This document shows, in pieces, positions 10,801 through 21,882 of a DNA stretch of 40,153 bases. Made by a program: the position numbers and the translations under genes. The notes below the pieces were generated by a model, which saw nothing but the letters and a program-made list of their open reading frames with translations, was not told the DNA's origin and ran no database searches. Numbering within the stretch: the stretch's first letter is position 1; each line of letters starts with the position of its first letter. The DNA is from Lobulomyces angularis (Eukaryota; Chytridiomycota; Chytridiomycetes; Lobulomycetales; Lobulomycetaceae), in assembly GCA_027604685.1 (NCBI GenBank), contig JADHYX010000066.1, positions 35,558 through 75,710 of the forward strand, in the 5' to 3' direction.

Positions 10801-12922
10801 AACCTACAGGGAACTAAAAGAATTACGAGGTCAAGCTGCAATTATGTTTGATATTTCGAGAGATTCTATGAGTAATTTGAATTTAGACTCAACAAGCTCC
10901 AGTGAAAGTGATGAAACCGAAACAATTCTTGAGGAAGACGTTTCCGAGTTTAAGAGTGCTACGAATGAGAAAAAGGAAACAGAAGAAAAAAAAAAAGTTC
11001 AAATAGAAGAAAGTAGAGAATCAGGAAAAGTTTCGAGAAAAATTTTAGCGAGATATTTAAAGTATTGGGGGAAATCAGGTGTTATCCTTGCAAGTGTTCT
11101 TCTTATTTTGCATTTGGGTTTCTTAATTCTTCCCTCCTTATGGTTGGCAACAATATCAAAAAATAACCAGAACTCTTCTTTTTTAATGTCGTTTGGTCTA
11201 TATGCAATTTTTGTTTTGATTAGCGGTTTTATGCTTGCACTATGCTTTTTTATTTTAATCGGTTATCTGTCTATTCGTCCTTCTACAAAAATTTCTGCTT
11301 CTACCATAAAATCAGTAATATTTACTAAAATGTCTTTTTTTGATAAAACTCCGTAAGTTTTTTTTGTTTTTTTTTTTTCTTCTATTAAATCTCAAACATA
11401 TCTTTTAATTAATTTTTATTTTTATAAATATCATATATAGTGCTGCCCAGATCATAAACAGATTTTCAAGTGATATAAAAATGGTGGACTCAGTCATACC
11501 CACAACTCTTGCAAATGTTTTGATCTCTATAATGGAATTTTTACAATTTTTGATCTTAACCTGTATTGCCACTCAGTCGTTAATTTTTCTTGTTCCTCTC
11601 ATAGGTAAAAGAAAACAATTATTATTTTTTTTTTAATTTTTTTTCAAAATTTTGTTTTTTTTTTTTTTTAGGAGTTATCTATTTTTATCTGCAAAAATAT
11701 TTTTTAAAGACTTCAGTTCCATTATCCCGTTTAGCACAAATATCCAAATCAGATTTATATCAAAATTTTAATGAGGGAGTTTCAGGAAGTACTGTGATCA
11801 GGTAAAAAAAAAAAAAACTAAAATATGAAATATAAAAAAAATTTTAGAGCATTTCAAGCTGAAGAATTTCATAAAAAAAAGTTTAAAAAAAATTTGGATT
11901 ACAACAACATTTTTTTAATTCTGAATAATGTATCTTTCTTTTGGATGGTTTTTCACTCTTCACTACTAGCGTCAGTATTTTTAATAGCAATTGTTACTAC
12001 AATAATCTTGATACCTACCACAGACTCTGCATTTGCAGCTTTGGCTTTTGTTTCAGTCTCTGGGATAACTGATGGGATAAGAGATATCTTAAACCACTCT
12101 TCAGAATTTGAAAACACCATTGTCTCAGTTGAACGTCTATTGGAATACACAGATTTGAAAGCCGAAGAAAAGTTAAAAGTTGATGATACCAAACTATTGT
12201 CAAACTGGCCAATGATGGGAAAAATTGAGTTTAAGAACTATTCAGCAAAATACGATACATCTGATTTAGTTTTAAAAGACTTTAATTTTACAGTAAACGC
12301 AGGAGAACGCTTAGGAATCGTTGGTAGAACTGGCGCTGGAAAGTCATCTATAACGATGGGTCTATTTCGAATAATTAACCCTGCTTCAGGATCAATTGTA
12401 ATCGATAATGTGGATATTTCAACAATTACTCTACAAACCTTACGATCTAGAATGACAATTATTCCTCAGGAACCATTCCTCTTTCCCAGCAGTCTTCGTA
12501 GCAACATTGATCAATCTTCCTCAAAAACTGATGTTGACATCTGGCAAGTTTTAGAAAAAGTAGGAATGAAAGAATATGTCACTTCAAATATGCCAGATGG
12601 TTTAGATACTGTGATTGAAGATAATGGATCCTCCTTATCAATCGGTCAACGACAATTAATTTGTCTAGCCAGGGCTATCCTTAAGGATGATAAGATCCTA
12701 GTTTTTGATGAAGCAACAGCTTCTATTGATGTAATTACTGAAAGGAGTATTCAGCATGTATTAAATTCCGAATTGAAAAATTGCACAGTTTTGACAATCG
12801 CCCATCGTTTAAATACTGTAATGAATTCTGATAGAATCTTGGTGCTTGATCAAGGAAGAGTTGTTCAACTTGATAAACCGGAGAATTTAAAAAAAGATTT
12901 GGATGGTTACTTTTCTGTTTAA
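7880..12922 (+). CDS. ABCC (MRP-type) ABC transporter
   Basis: Full-length membrane exporter of the multidrug-resistance-protein type, likely moving conjugates or organic anions across the vacuolar or plasma membrane. Thirteen exons (7880-7965, 8021-8165, 8246-8575, 8624-8733, 8806-8929, 8983-9225, 9283-9376, 9421-9900, 9950-10549, 10632-11352, 11441-11604, 11672-11801, 11848-12922) join in phase to give 1433 residues. Order: an extra N-terminal membrane domain (TMD0, beginning MSEFCVRETLHPFFS), TMD1, NBD1, an acidic Ser-rich linker, TMD2, NBD2. NBD1 has Walker A GQVGSGKTA (about residue 617), signature LSGGQRQR, Walker B IVVLDDP and D-loop SAVD. NBD2 has GRTGAGKSS (about 1234), signature LSIGQRQL, Walker B ILVFDEATASID and H-loop IAHRL. 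Oddity: the NBD1 H-loop reads LVTNN where the family normally has His. The substrate cannot be read from sequence. Confidence 0.95.
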
Positions 12923-13624
12923 TGCATGGAAAAAAATAAAAATAAAAAAAAAAAATTACATATATATAGATGAAATTAATTAGATGTATAAAAAAAAAAA
13001 AAATAAAAAGAAGAAAGAAATAAAAAATATATTAAATACAAAATAAATTTTATTGTAAACATATATATATTTGAATGTTTTTTTTATGTTTGTAATTATG
13101 AAGCAAAACAATCAAAGTTGCAGAAACCGAAAAAAGAATACCTTGTTCCAATGGACCTGCCACAAGTGCAAAAAAGTATAGATTTTAGCTTGAATGAGAG
13201 TTATTAATATATCAAAAGGTGAAAGGAAACTAATGGAAAAGGAATACAAGAAATTATATTAGGAGAGACTTTCAAAAGGCACCTAAAAGTTGATGTAAAC
13301 TTGGAACTGTAGTATTTAAAATTTTGAAATACCCAAAAAAAAACCTAAATCAGATGTAAATTTAAAATTAATAAAACATAAATTAATGATTTTAAATTTT
13401 TTTTTTTGTTTTGTCTTCTTTTGGTTGGAAACTGAAGTATATTTTTTTTTTTTTTTTTTTATTTCTTCTTGAACAAAGTTCCACAGCAAATTAATAATAA
13501 TAATAATAATAATATACAAAAATTATCAAAAAAAAAGATTAAAAAAAAAAAGAATTAAGAATAAATTAATTATAAAAAAAATAAAAAAAAAAACAAGGAA
13601 AAAATAAGGAGAAAAATTGGATTA
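12923..13624. other. Spacer between convergent ABCC and FUN30 genes
   Basis: Contains the 3' ends of two convergent genes. There is a trinucleotide (TAA/ATA) microsatellite at about 13490-13513 and long T-runs near 13442-13460. The stretch 13098-13230 is less repetitive, and short frames are open in it, but none has enough length or a partner exon to be called a gene. Confidence 0.4.
13490..13513. repeat. AAT/TAA trinucleotide microsatellite
   Basis: About eight tandem copies of a TAA/ATA unit seen directly in the sequence, lying in the spacer between two convergent genes. Confidence 0.8.
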
Positions 13625-16600
13625 TCAATTCTTAATTTCGTTATCCAATTTTAATTTCAGATCAGCAAGTTCTGAAATTCTTTCTTCAATACTGTCCTTA
13701 AGCACTAATCTGATAACAATTACTTCTTTTTGTTGTCCAACTCTATGTACTCTATCTTCCGCTAAAAAAATAAATATTAAAATAAAACAAATGTATCTGT
13801 TTTAAGTACCCTGAGCGTCATTATGAGGATTAAAATCCATATCGTGTATAATCTAAACAAAAATGAAAGTGATACAAAAATTAACAAAAAAGGAAATTTG
13901 ACCACACTTACGACTACATTGGCACATGTTAAATTTAATCCTAAACCACAAGCTTTAGTACTCAATAAAAATACTGCAAGATATAATTTGAAGATGTTAG
14001 AAAAAAAATTTTTTTTATAAAAATATTAACCTTTATTTTCTTCATCATTTGTAAAATCATCAATTAAATTTTGTCTTTCATCAACTGCAGTTCTACCATC
14101 CTAGTAATAAAAAAAAATCAACAATAAATTTAACATTTTTTCACAAAAAAAAAAAAAACTAAAAAAAATAGTTTTTACCATTCTAAGATACTTAATATTA
14201 AGAAGCCCCAACACTTTTTCTAAGATATCAAGCATTATAACAAATTGTGAAAATAATAAAATTCTATGCCCCTTGAATGGAAAAAAAAAAGAAATAATTT
14301 AAAAATTGTAAGAAATTTTAATTGTAGGTTTAACAAAACATAAAAAAAAAACAAGAAAAAATAAATACTTTGCTTATTAACATTGGCAACAAATTTTTTA
14401 ATTGTAGAACTTTACCAGACTCCAAAAATGAGTCGGATTTTAATTGAAATTTTTTTAAGGTATATGAAAATTTTGTACAGAGCTGATGAATTTCAAAGTC
14501 TGACATAACGCATAGATCTTCAAAAATGTATTCTTCATTTGCATCTAGATATTCAGGCTCCTAAAAAAAATATTAAAAAGAAAATTTAAAATTTATTAAT
14601 TTAACAATATTTTAAAAAAAAAAAACAAACCTTCATTATTGCTTTGGCTATTTTTCTTAAAATTTCTTCATTGTAAATTTCCCTCATAAGTAATGGGTGA
14701 TTAGCAGCCTTTCTCATTTCCATTAAAACGTTACTGGTATAATTTTTTTCACTACAAGACGCTACTTTTTTTTTTCCACTTTTTTTTTTATTTTTTTTAT
14801 AGTTTTTTTCATGCTCCTCACTAATGTCCAAGATAGATAACAAATCCTTTTCTTCAAATACTTTGAGTTGCTTTTCTGCTTTTAATTTTTTTTCTTTTTC
14901 TGTTAGACTCTTTTCTTCTGTTTCATTAAACTTTCCTGCTTTGATTAAAACTTTATCATAAACTTTTCTTTGCGTTACTGTGGCTTCACAATACTTAAAT
15001 TCCGAGACTTTTTTAGGTAAGTCTTTTGAAACCATACTAATTAATAGAATTAAATAAAAATTAAAAATATAAAAATAAAAATCTTAATACCATTTACTCC
15101 TTCGTAAAATAAAAGGTGTTAACATACTTTTTACCCTTAAGACTTTTTTTGAAAAAGAAGAATTTGCATCTTCTGTTTTATTGGAGTTTTTTAAATTGAA
15201 CAGTTGTTGAATACTCTCCTGCTCAAATTCGGTTAGACCTGATGTGAGAAGGTCTGGTAATATGAAAGTCAACAATGCTAGCAATTCACTCTACCCTAGA
15301 ATAAGTACAATATTTTTTTTTTTTGGGAATTGAATACCAGATTGTTTTGAATTGGAGTCCCTGTTAACAAAATTCTCATTTTAATATTTAAACTAATCAA
15401 ATGTTTGTATCTATTAGAATTAAAATTTTTCATCATGTGACCTTGAAAAAAAAAATAAAAAATTTTATATTTTCTTTCTGTTTTTATACCTTCATCTAAA
15501 ATCATTGATTTAAATTTCTTTAATTTTAAAAAAAATTACAAATTTTTATTTTTAGTGTAATCATAAAAATTTTTTTTCGTACCAATTTTCTCAAAAAGGA
15601 CCTCTCATCTTTATGAGAGCTCGGAATATTATATGTTGTTACCAAAACCTGAAATTGCACCAACTTGTCCATAATATCTAAAAGTTTTTTTTTTTTTTTC
15701 AGTTGTAAGAATAAATAATTTAAAAAACCTTGTCTTTGCTGAAAACGTTCATTCTGACTTCCATGGTATATTATGACTTTTATTTTTGGACAAAATCGAT
15801 TAAATTCTCGAAGCCAGTTTTCCTGTTTAAAAAATAAGGATGAAAAAGAAAAATAATTTGAAAAGTTTACTAAAACAGAAGCGGGAACAACAATTAAGTG
15901 AGGCCCCACATCTTCGCATTCCAGTAAATGAGCAAGAAGTCCAACTATTTGCGTTGTTTTTCCAAGTCTTAAAAAGAACATTAATGAAACACAAAATTAA
16001 ACAAAAAAAGCACCCCATTTCATCAGCAAGTATACAACCATTTGATTCAGCATACAGCTGGCTCATCCAGCAAACTCCTGCTAATTGATAATTTTTTAGA
16101 AATAATTCCTTAGTGAAAAGGTTAGGTTGACTAAATTTGAAATTGGTCAAGTTATTATATAAATCTTTATCCAAATCAAAATTATATTTTTTTTTCAAGC
16201 TAGTTTTAACTTTTTCCCCAATTGATTCGCATTTCAAAATTATTTTATCAACAGCCAAAAAACTATTTTTTTTTTTTTTTTAACTACCAATTTTTTTATA
16301 TATAAAAACCTTTTTATAATTGTATTGTAACTAAATAAAATTTTTTCGATTGTTTTTTGTTTTTTTTTGTCAATAAACTTTGTGCGTAAATCTTCATTAG
16401 ATGTGAAAGGTCTTAAATCATAAACTAGTTTCCATTCATTATATGCATTGGAATTGGTAGCTTCATAAAAATCTTCTTCAGAGCATGTATTAAAAAATTC
16501 AGTATAATCTGGCTCCTCTGTGTCGCTTTCAGCTTCGCTACTTTCAGATTTTGGATTACTTTCCTCTTCCTGAAGTGACATTGCTTTTAAAATATCCAAC

Positions 16601-17394
16601 ACTAAATTAAAGTCATTTTCATTATCTTTTAGTAATCTTAAATTTGTTTCATAATCGAGAAATTCCATTTGCATTAACTTCAAAGCATTTTCTTCGTAAT
16701 TTAAGTCCAAATTCTTCAAATTTAGTAACCTTTCTTCCTCTTCATTTGTGAAGTCTACAAGACAACTAGTTTCTTTTTTGACAAGCCGCCTTCGTTTTTT
16801 TGGGTCTAAAATTTTAAGACGTAATACAAAATTATTGTTATTACTAAAAATTAGTTTACCATTTTTATTTTTATTATTTTGTGCAAAAGCAAGTTCATCA
16901 TCTGAAGACTCAACTGGAACATCGACTTTTTTTACCAATCTTCGTCTTTTTTTTGGAAAGTCTTAAAAATTATTAAAGTTAGTTTTAAAAGATACATTAA
17001 ATATCATTAAACAAAATTCACCATGTTTTGTATTATGATTACTCTCCTCACTATAACTGTCATCTAAAAATAATTAAAAACTTAAAATAAATTAAAATAA
17101 ATTTTTACTTTTATCTGAAGGTTCGGCGTCAAAGAGAAATTTATTAAAAAAATTTTTTTTTAATTGTGGATCTACTTCAATTGGTTGATAAGGAGAGTAG
17201 TTGTCACTGTTTTTAAAACTTTTTAATAAAGTTTTATTAATTCTTGGTTTCGCCATCCTTTCTTCCTTCTTTAAATTTGGAGAAGAATTTAAAATAAAGT
17301 CTATGGAATCATTTTCTGAAACATTATCAAAGATTGAATTTTTTTGTTTGATTTCAATTGGAGTTTCAGGAATAAAAATGTCTCTTTCAACCAT
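13625..17394 (-). CDS. FUN30: Fun30/SMARCAD1-family SNF2 chromatin remodeller
   Basis: ATP-dependent nucleosome remodeller; the family acts in heterochromatin silencing and DNA-end resection. Seventeen exons join in phase from ATG (17394) to TGA (13625), giving 949 residues, slightly shorter than yeast or animal relatives. The N-terminal 400 residues are charged, with a basic KKRRR patch and a helical region around [18 protein letters not shown] that could be a CUE-like ubiquitin-binding fold (inference). The helicase core shows motif I DEMGLGKTT (about residue 410), VLVTTYN, the family's DEGH box in [58 protein letters not shown] and HRVGQQKEV. The DEGH box, the form of motif VI ([10 protein letters not shown]) and the C-terminal [12 protein letters not shown] separate it from Snf2, ISWI, INO80 and SWR1. 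A Lys-rich insert ([15 protein letters not shown]) lies near 14760-14820. Confidence 0.93.
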
Positions 17395-18602
17395 TCAAGG
17401 AAAAGAAGAAAAACTGAAATTTAAAAATTAGAAACCTAATAATAAATATATTTTTTATTCCAATATTAGTGAGTATAAATATGATGTCCAAAAATTAAAA
17501 TAGTTGAAAGTCAAAACCCAGATTTCAAATTTGAAAAAAAGTAACTTTTCAATTTACAAAATGTGAATTAATGTTGAATTTAGGAGCCAAAAAATTTGTT
17601 AAACTATAGAGCGTATTAATAAAGAACATTAAGCCAGTTGTTATTAGTTAATAACTTTTATTTAGTGCAATTTTTGTTTAGAAAAATGATAATTTGTGTC
17701 AATTTTTTGATTGAATGACAACAGTATTATAACGCTAATTTAGTCAATTTCTGTTCAACAAAGCGCATAAAATGGAAAAGATTGAATAATGAATGTGAAG
17801 TTATACCGATAGCTCATATTATCTAACGGTTTTATTAGGAAATTTAAAAAAAGGTGGATTGCAAAATCTCTAATTTTGAAGGAGGCACTACACTAATAAC
17901 TGAAATTGTGATGGCTTCGGTTCAAAATGAATCTTCCATTCTCAATCTGTATTAAGAATCTATATCTACAATTTAAAAACTAAAGCAAAAAGTACAAATA
18001 AATCAATAAATTTGATATAAATTTAAATAACTTCCATAGACTTAAAATTTATGCAAAAAAAATTCAAGGTTAAATTTAAGTTAAAGAAAAAAAGTTGGAA
18101 ATTAGATGAGTGTAATAGTACTGACATTGGAGTGCTATGGAATGCAATGTGGATTGAGTTAAGATTATTGTTGTTACTGTTGTATATTACAACATTATTA
18201 TAACTTACAATGAAAAGCAATCCTTATATTTGTCCCTGAGTAGGGGCCGCAGTCCATTAAATTCCGCTCAACAAAGTTGCAAAGTCTGTTGGATTTGTAA
18301 TTGAGTTTACAGTTCAAAAGGCACTCCGTAAGTGTTAAACATTAAAAAAAATTTTCCTTAACTTTTTTCCTTAAAAATAATTAACTTTTATCCAAATAAC
18401 CAACTCAAAATTTTAAAAAAAAATTTCAATTGTAATAAAATTCCAAAAAAAATTTAAAGGGGTAAAAAGAGATTACCCTTTTTTTCAGTTTTTTTTATTT
18501 TTTTATTTTTTTTCAATCATTTTCAATCTTCTCTGCCTTGACAAGGTCCATTGCGATACTACTCTATTTTATTTTTATTTCTTTAATTTTTTTTAAAAAT
18601 AG
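17395..18602. other. Divergent upstream region of FUN30 and the GPCR
   Basis: No exon is firmly supported. It should hold the FUN30 promoter on its left and, on its right, the promoter and missing first exon of the GPCR. I searched for a first membrane helix with the usual GN pair and found none that splices in phase. A strong donor-like GTAAGT follows a short open stretch near 18332, but its phase does not fit. The part 17600-18330 is less homopolymeric than most spacers here. Confidence 0.4.
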
Positions 18603-19694
18603 TTTGAGAACTGTTTCAAACATTTTAATCTTGAATTTATCTATTTCTGTAATTATGATCCTACACATTTTAATTTTTTTTAACCTTTTTCTTAGGATTT
18701 ATTATATACCTATTTAAAAGCAATAATTCAGTATGAAATAATTTTTTCAAACAGAAATTCTTATAATGAAGAACCATGGGTATGTTATGTCGATGCATGG
18801 TTAAGTTATGGAATTGGTATTTAAATAAAAAAAAACCTTTTTTTATTTTTTTTAAAATGTCTTTTTGTAGCTGGAACAAGCCTTTGCAGTGTAGCGTTAA
18901 TAGCCTTTGATAGATATGTTTCAATAGTATTAGATAAGCCAATGTCTTGGAAAGGATCTACATTTTCTCTGTTGCTGAGTTGGTTCATACCAAATTTTTT
19001 AAGTTCCATCCAGTTTTTGGGAGATCCTCCTTTTCAGCAGAGCAGCGATTTATATTGTCTAACAAACGAAAAATCTACCAAGGCTGTTAATTTAGCTGTA
19101 ACTATTTCTATGTTAGTTTTGATGACAATTTGTATGGGATCTGTTTCCTTTTCATGTAAAATTTTACTTTTTTTTTTTTCATCCAGTTTACAAATTTTTT
19201 ATTTTCATTAAGACGCATCAATTTACTTGAAGGTAAAGAGTATACGAAAGCAGAGCGAAATTCAAAAAACCATCATCAATACTCTAAATATACCAAATTA
19301 TACCAGTGAAGAAAACAGAATAGAATTTAATGATTTTGAGACTACTTCCTCACAAAAAACTATTGGAGAGGAAGGCAACAATTTAGAGCAATTAAATAAA
19401 ATTGAAACTTTGCTATTGAGAAAAAGTATTCTGATTACTGCTGTTTTTAGCGCAAACTTTACACCATTTTTTGTTGCGTCTTTAAGTTCCTTGTATTCAA
19501 AAGAAGACTTTAGGTTGTATATTTTTTTTTTTTTTATTTTTTATTGATTTTTTTTTTATAGTCCTTTCGTGGGTGCCTTTAGCGTTTACTTAATCATATT
19601 AAACAGTTTACTAAATCCATTAATTTTTATTTTTACAGATAAGAGATTTAGTAATACTGCTAAAGAAATTTTTTGCTTTAAAAAAGAATCATAA
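18603..19694 (+). CDS. Rhodopsin-class (class A) GPCR, 5' exon not found
   Basis: Seven-helix cell-surface receptor likely coupled to a heterotrimeric G protein. Six exons join in phase: 18603-18648, 18696-18816, 18871-19155, 19213-19513, 19562-19694 plus an unfound 5' exon that should carry TM1. Seen in order: ICL1/TM2 SLRTVSNILILNLSISDLL with the class-defining Asp; TM3 beginning at Cys and ending AFDRY, with Cys exactly 24 residues before the Asp of DRY (positions 3.25 and 3.49); TM4 LLLSWFIPNFLSSIQFLG; ECL2 with Cys in SSDLYCLTNEK for the usual disulfide; TM5; a long polar third intracellular loop (about 60 residues); TM6 FSANFTPFF; TM7 LIILNSLLNPLIFIFTDKRF with an NPxxF motif; and a short basic tail. 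The residue six before the NP Asn is Ile, not Lys, so this is not a retinal-binding opsin. The ligand is unknown. The gene is convergent with the ZIP gene next door. Confidence 0.85.
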
Positions 19695-19836
19695 CTAATT
19701 TTTTTTATTTTTATTTAATAGATTAAATATTAATTTTAAATTAAAACTTATATAAAAGTAGTTTCAAAAAAAAATTAAATTAAATATTTAAGAATCTATT
19801 TGTTATTTACAATAAAAAATATAAAAATTCTTTTTT

Positions 19837-21311
19837 TTATTCTTTAGTAGCAATAATTATTAAAGTTTCGGTAAGGATCATGACAGCGACACCAGAAAAG
19901 AGTCCAGTACTTAAGATTCTTTTGGAATAAATTCCTCTATTTTCTTGAGCAATCTTTTCACAAAAAAAAAATTTTTAATAAGAAAATGTTTTCATTTTTT
20001 TACAGGTAACATTCCATCAAATACAATCCATAACATCATACCACAGATTATGCTTAAGGTTATACCAAATATATCATCCATTATCCCTGTTGTTTTCCAA
20101 TTTCCTAATATAATTGCCAGATACCCCAGCAACCCTCCCAGAGGTTGGCTTAGTCCACCTAACAAAAGGGAAACTAGAAAAGTTTTCCACATGTTTTTCG
20201 ATGCCATATAACTAAAAATTTATGATTTAAAGTAGAAAAATAAAAAATTATCTACATTGGAACTGAAATGGCAACACCTTCAGCAAAATTGTGTACTGCC
20301 AATGCAACAAACAAAATGAAACTAAAATGCGAGTCTGATGGATAAAAAGTAGATATTGTCAGGACCAAAAAGCCTTCTAGTAACTTATGTAATGAAATGG
20401 ATATTGCTGTTGCTAACCCAACGTTGAAGTATTCTATTGTTTTTTTTGTATTGTTTTCTCTTTCTAAAATTTTTCTTTGATAATGGTTACTTGTCGTTGC
20501 TTCATCATCAGCAATATGAAGCGCTAAAAAATTGGTTGATATCAATAATTTATTATTTTAGCAATATTAATACTTTGTTTACTTTGAGAAGAAGAAATGG
20601 CACCAATGTCCAGCGAGTTATATTCAAAGGTAGAAGTAACTTCGGCAAAGTTAACATTATTCGTCTCCAATAAGTGTTGCTCTTCATTTGTTATAAAAAC
20701 ACTTTGAGACTGACAGTGATCCATGTTTGAAAAAAAAATTGACACAATTTTATTTATTGCAAATGGAATTAACGCCCCAAACAGAAAAAGTGTAAAAAAT
20801 GTGATGTTACTGTTTTCTGAAAAGTAGATAGACTTTATTAAACTTTCGTTTGCCTCCTTACCTAGTATGATGAAAAAAAAAAAAAAAAAAAAAANNNNNN
20901 NNNNTTTTTTTTTAATTTTTTAAATTTTTTTTTGCATAATAACTTCGTTTTATTTAAAAAAAAAAAAAAAAAAAAAATCATTAAAATAAAAATAACATTT
21001 TCTTTACCATGTATAGTAATATAAAAAAAAACAAAATAAAAAAATAAAAGTTTTCCTTTTTTTTTTAAATACCGAGTTTTGAGGAAGTGTACAGTATAGA
21101 TCCAGCAGAAAATGATAAAGTGAATGGAACAAAAGCAGGAGCATTTTTTTTAAATAAAAACAAAAAAGAACAACCCAAAACACAAAAACTTATGAAAAAA
21201 ATTAATTTTTAAATTTTAAAAATAAAGCAAAAATTAAATTACTTAAAAACATAAAAATTACCAGGAACACGCCATTATGGACAAGATAGCAGTCAACAAA
21301 GGAATCATCAT
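19837..21311 (-). CDS. ZIP (SLC39) zinc transporter, ZRT3-like, broken by assembly gap
   Basis: Zinc carrier moving Zn2+ into the cytosol; it most resembles the fungal vacuolar Zrt3 group. Exons read: 21311-21262, 21188-21073, then one or more exons lost around the N gap, a piece ending at 20862, then 20816-20583, 20523-20256, 20211-20004 and 19953-19837. The start MMIPLLTAILSIMACSC gives TM1, followed by a second segment FTLSFSAGSILYTSS. After the gap come TM3 (ITFFTLFLFGALIPFAIN), a polar loop with HCQ and DD-rich residues, TM4 AISISLHKLLEGFLV, TM5 ALAVHNFAEGVAISVP, and LLLGGLSQPLGGLLGYLA. The two HNxPEG-type motifs read HKLLEG and HNFAEG, so the family Pro is replaced in both. The predicted loss covers the end of TM2. 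It is head-to-head with the SLC30A9-like gene. Confidence 0.85.
20895..20904. other. Assembly gap (10 N) inside the ZIP gene
   Basis: Ten N flanked by a long A-run on the left and a T-run on the right. The exon expected after the SAGSILYTSSKLG segment is missing here, so the true gap is probably longer than ten bases and was caused by the homopolymers. Confidence 0.95.
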
Positions 21312-21882
21312 TGATCTTATTTTATTTATTTTTTTTTTGTTTAGTTTTCTTTTGATAAAATTTTTTAATTAAATTAGCGAAAAAGAACACAAAATATGAA
21401 ACTAATTTTTTTGAATTTAACATCAATATTTCAGTTTAGGTATATATATGGCCAAGAACCCAAGTACACATCCTCTGGAATTCTTGCGTTTGAATAGAAG
21501 AAAGCGATCTTACAAATTTTATTTTAAGAAAAATTGATAAAAAGGAATTCGAAAGTACATTTCATTTTCAAAACACAAAAACAAAACATAATTTTTATAC
21601 TTATTTTATTAAAAAAATTGCATCTTAGGTTAACATTCTGTTTTAATAATTTTTTCTCTTTTAAAAAAAAACCTTTTTATTGTCCCAGATTCTTCATCTT
21701 CATCGATGCAGCTAAAAATGACAACAAACTTTTTTTTGCTAACATTATCACAACAATTATTTTTAACTATTAATTTAACATTTTTCATATTACTCGTTCT
21801 CAAAAATAAAAATAAAAATTTTTTACATTGTGAAATAAAGGAAAAAAAAACTCCATTTTTATTTTTTTATGAAGTAACAACA
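21312..21882. promoter_or_regulatory. Shared divergent region between two zinc transporter genes
   Basis: About 570 bp lie between the start of the ZIP gene (minus) and the chosen start of the SLC30A9-like gene (plus). It must contain both promoters, which makes shared control possible. The stretch 21441-21500 is less AT-rich than the rest. I saw no perfect match to the yeast Zap1 element by eye. The plus-strand frame is open from 21706, so the second gene's start could be farther left than 21883. Confidence 0.4.

Noticed and set aside
13098..13181. 28-codon ATG frame with a CxxC pair after the ABCC gene
   Set aside because: Too short, with no second zinc-binding pair or partner exon; an overlapping frame is equally open.
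18461..18542. Phe-rich stretch as TM1 of the GPCR
   Set aside because: It could splice in phase to the TM2 exon but lacks the conserved Asn of TM1 and is mostly translated poly-T.
21706..21882. Upstream in-frame start for the SLC30A9-like gene
   Set aside because: Adds 59 residues of low-complexity hydrophobic sequence before a better presequence-like start at 21883; kept only as an alternative.
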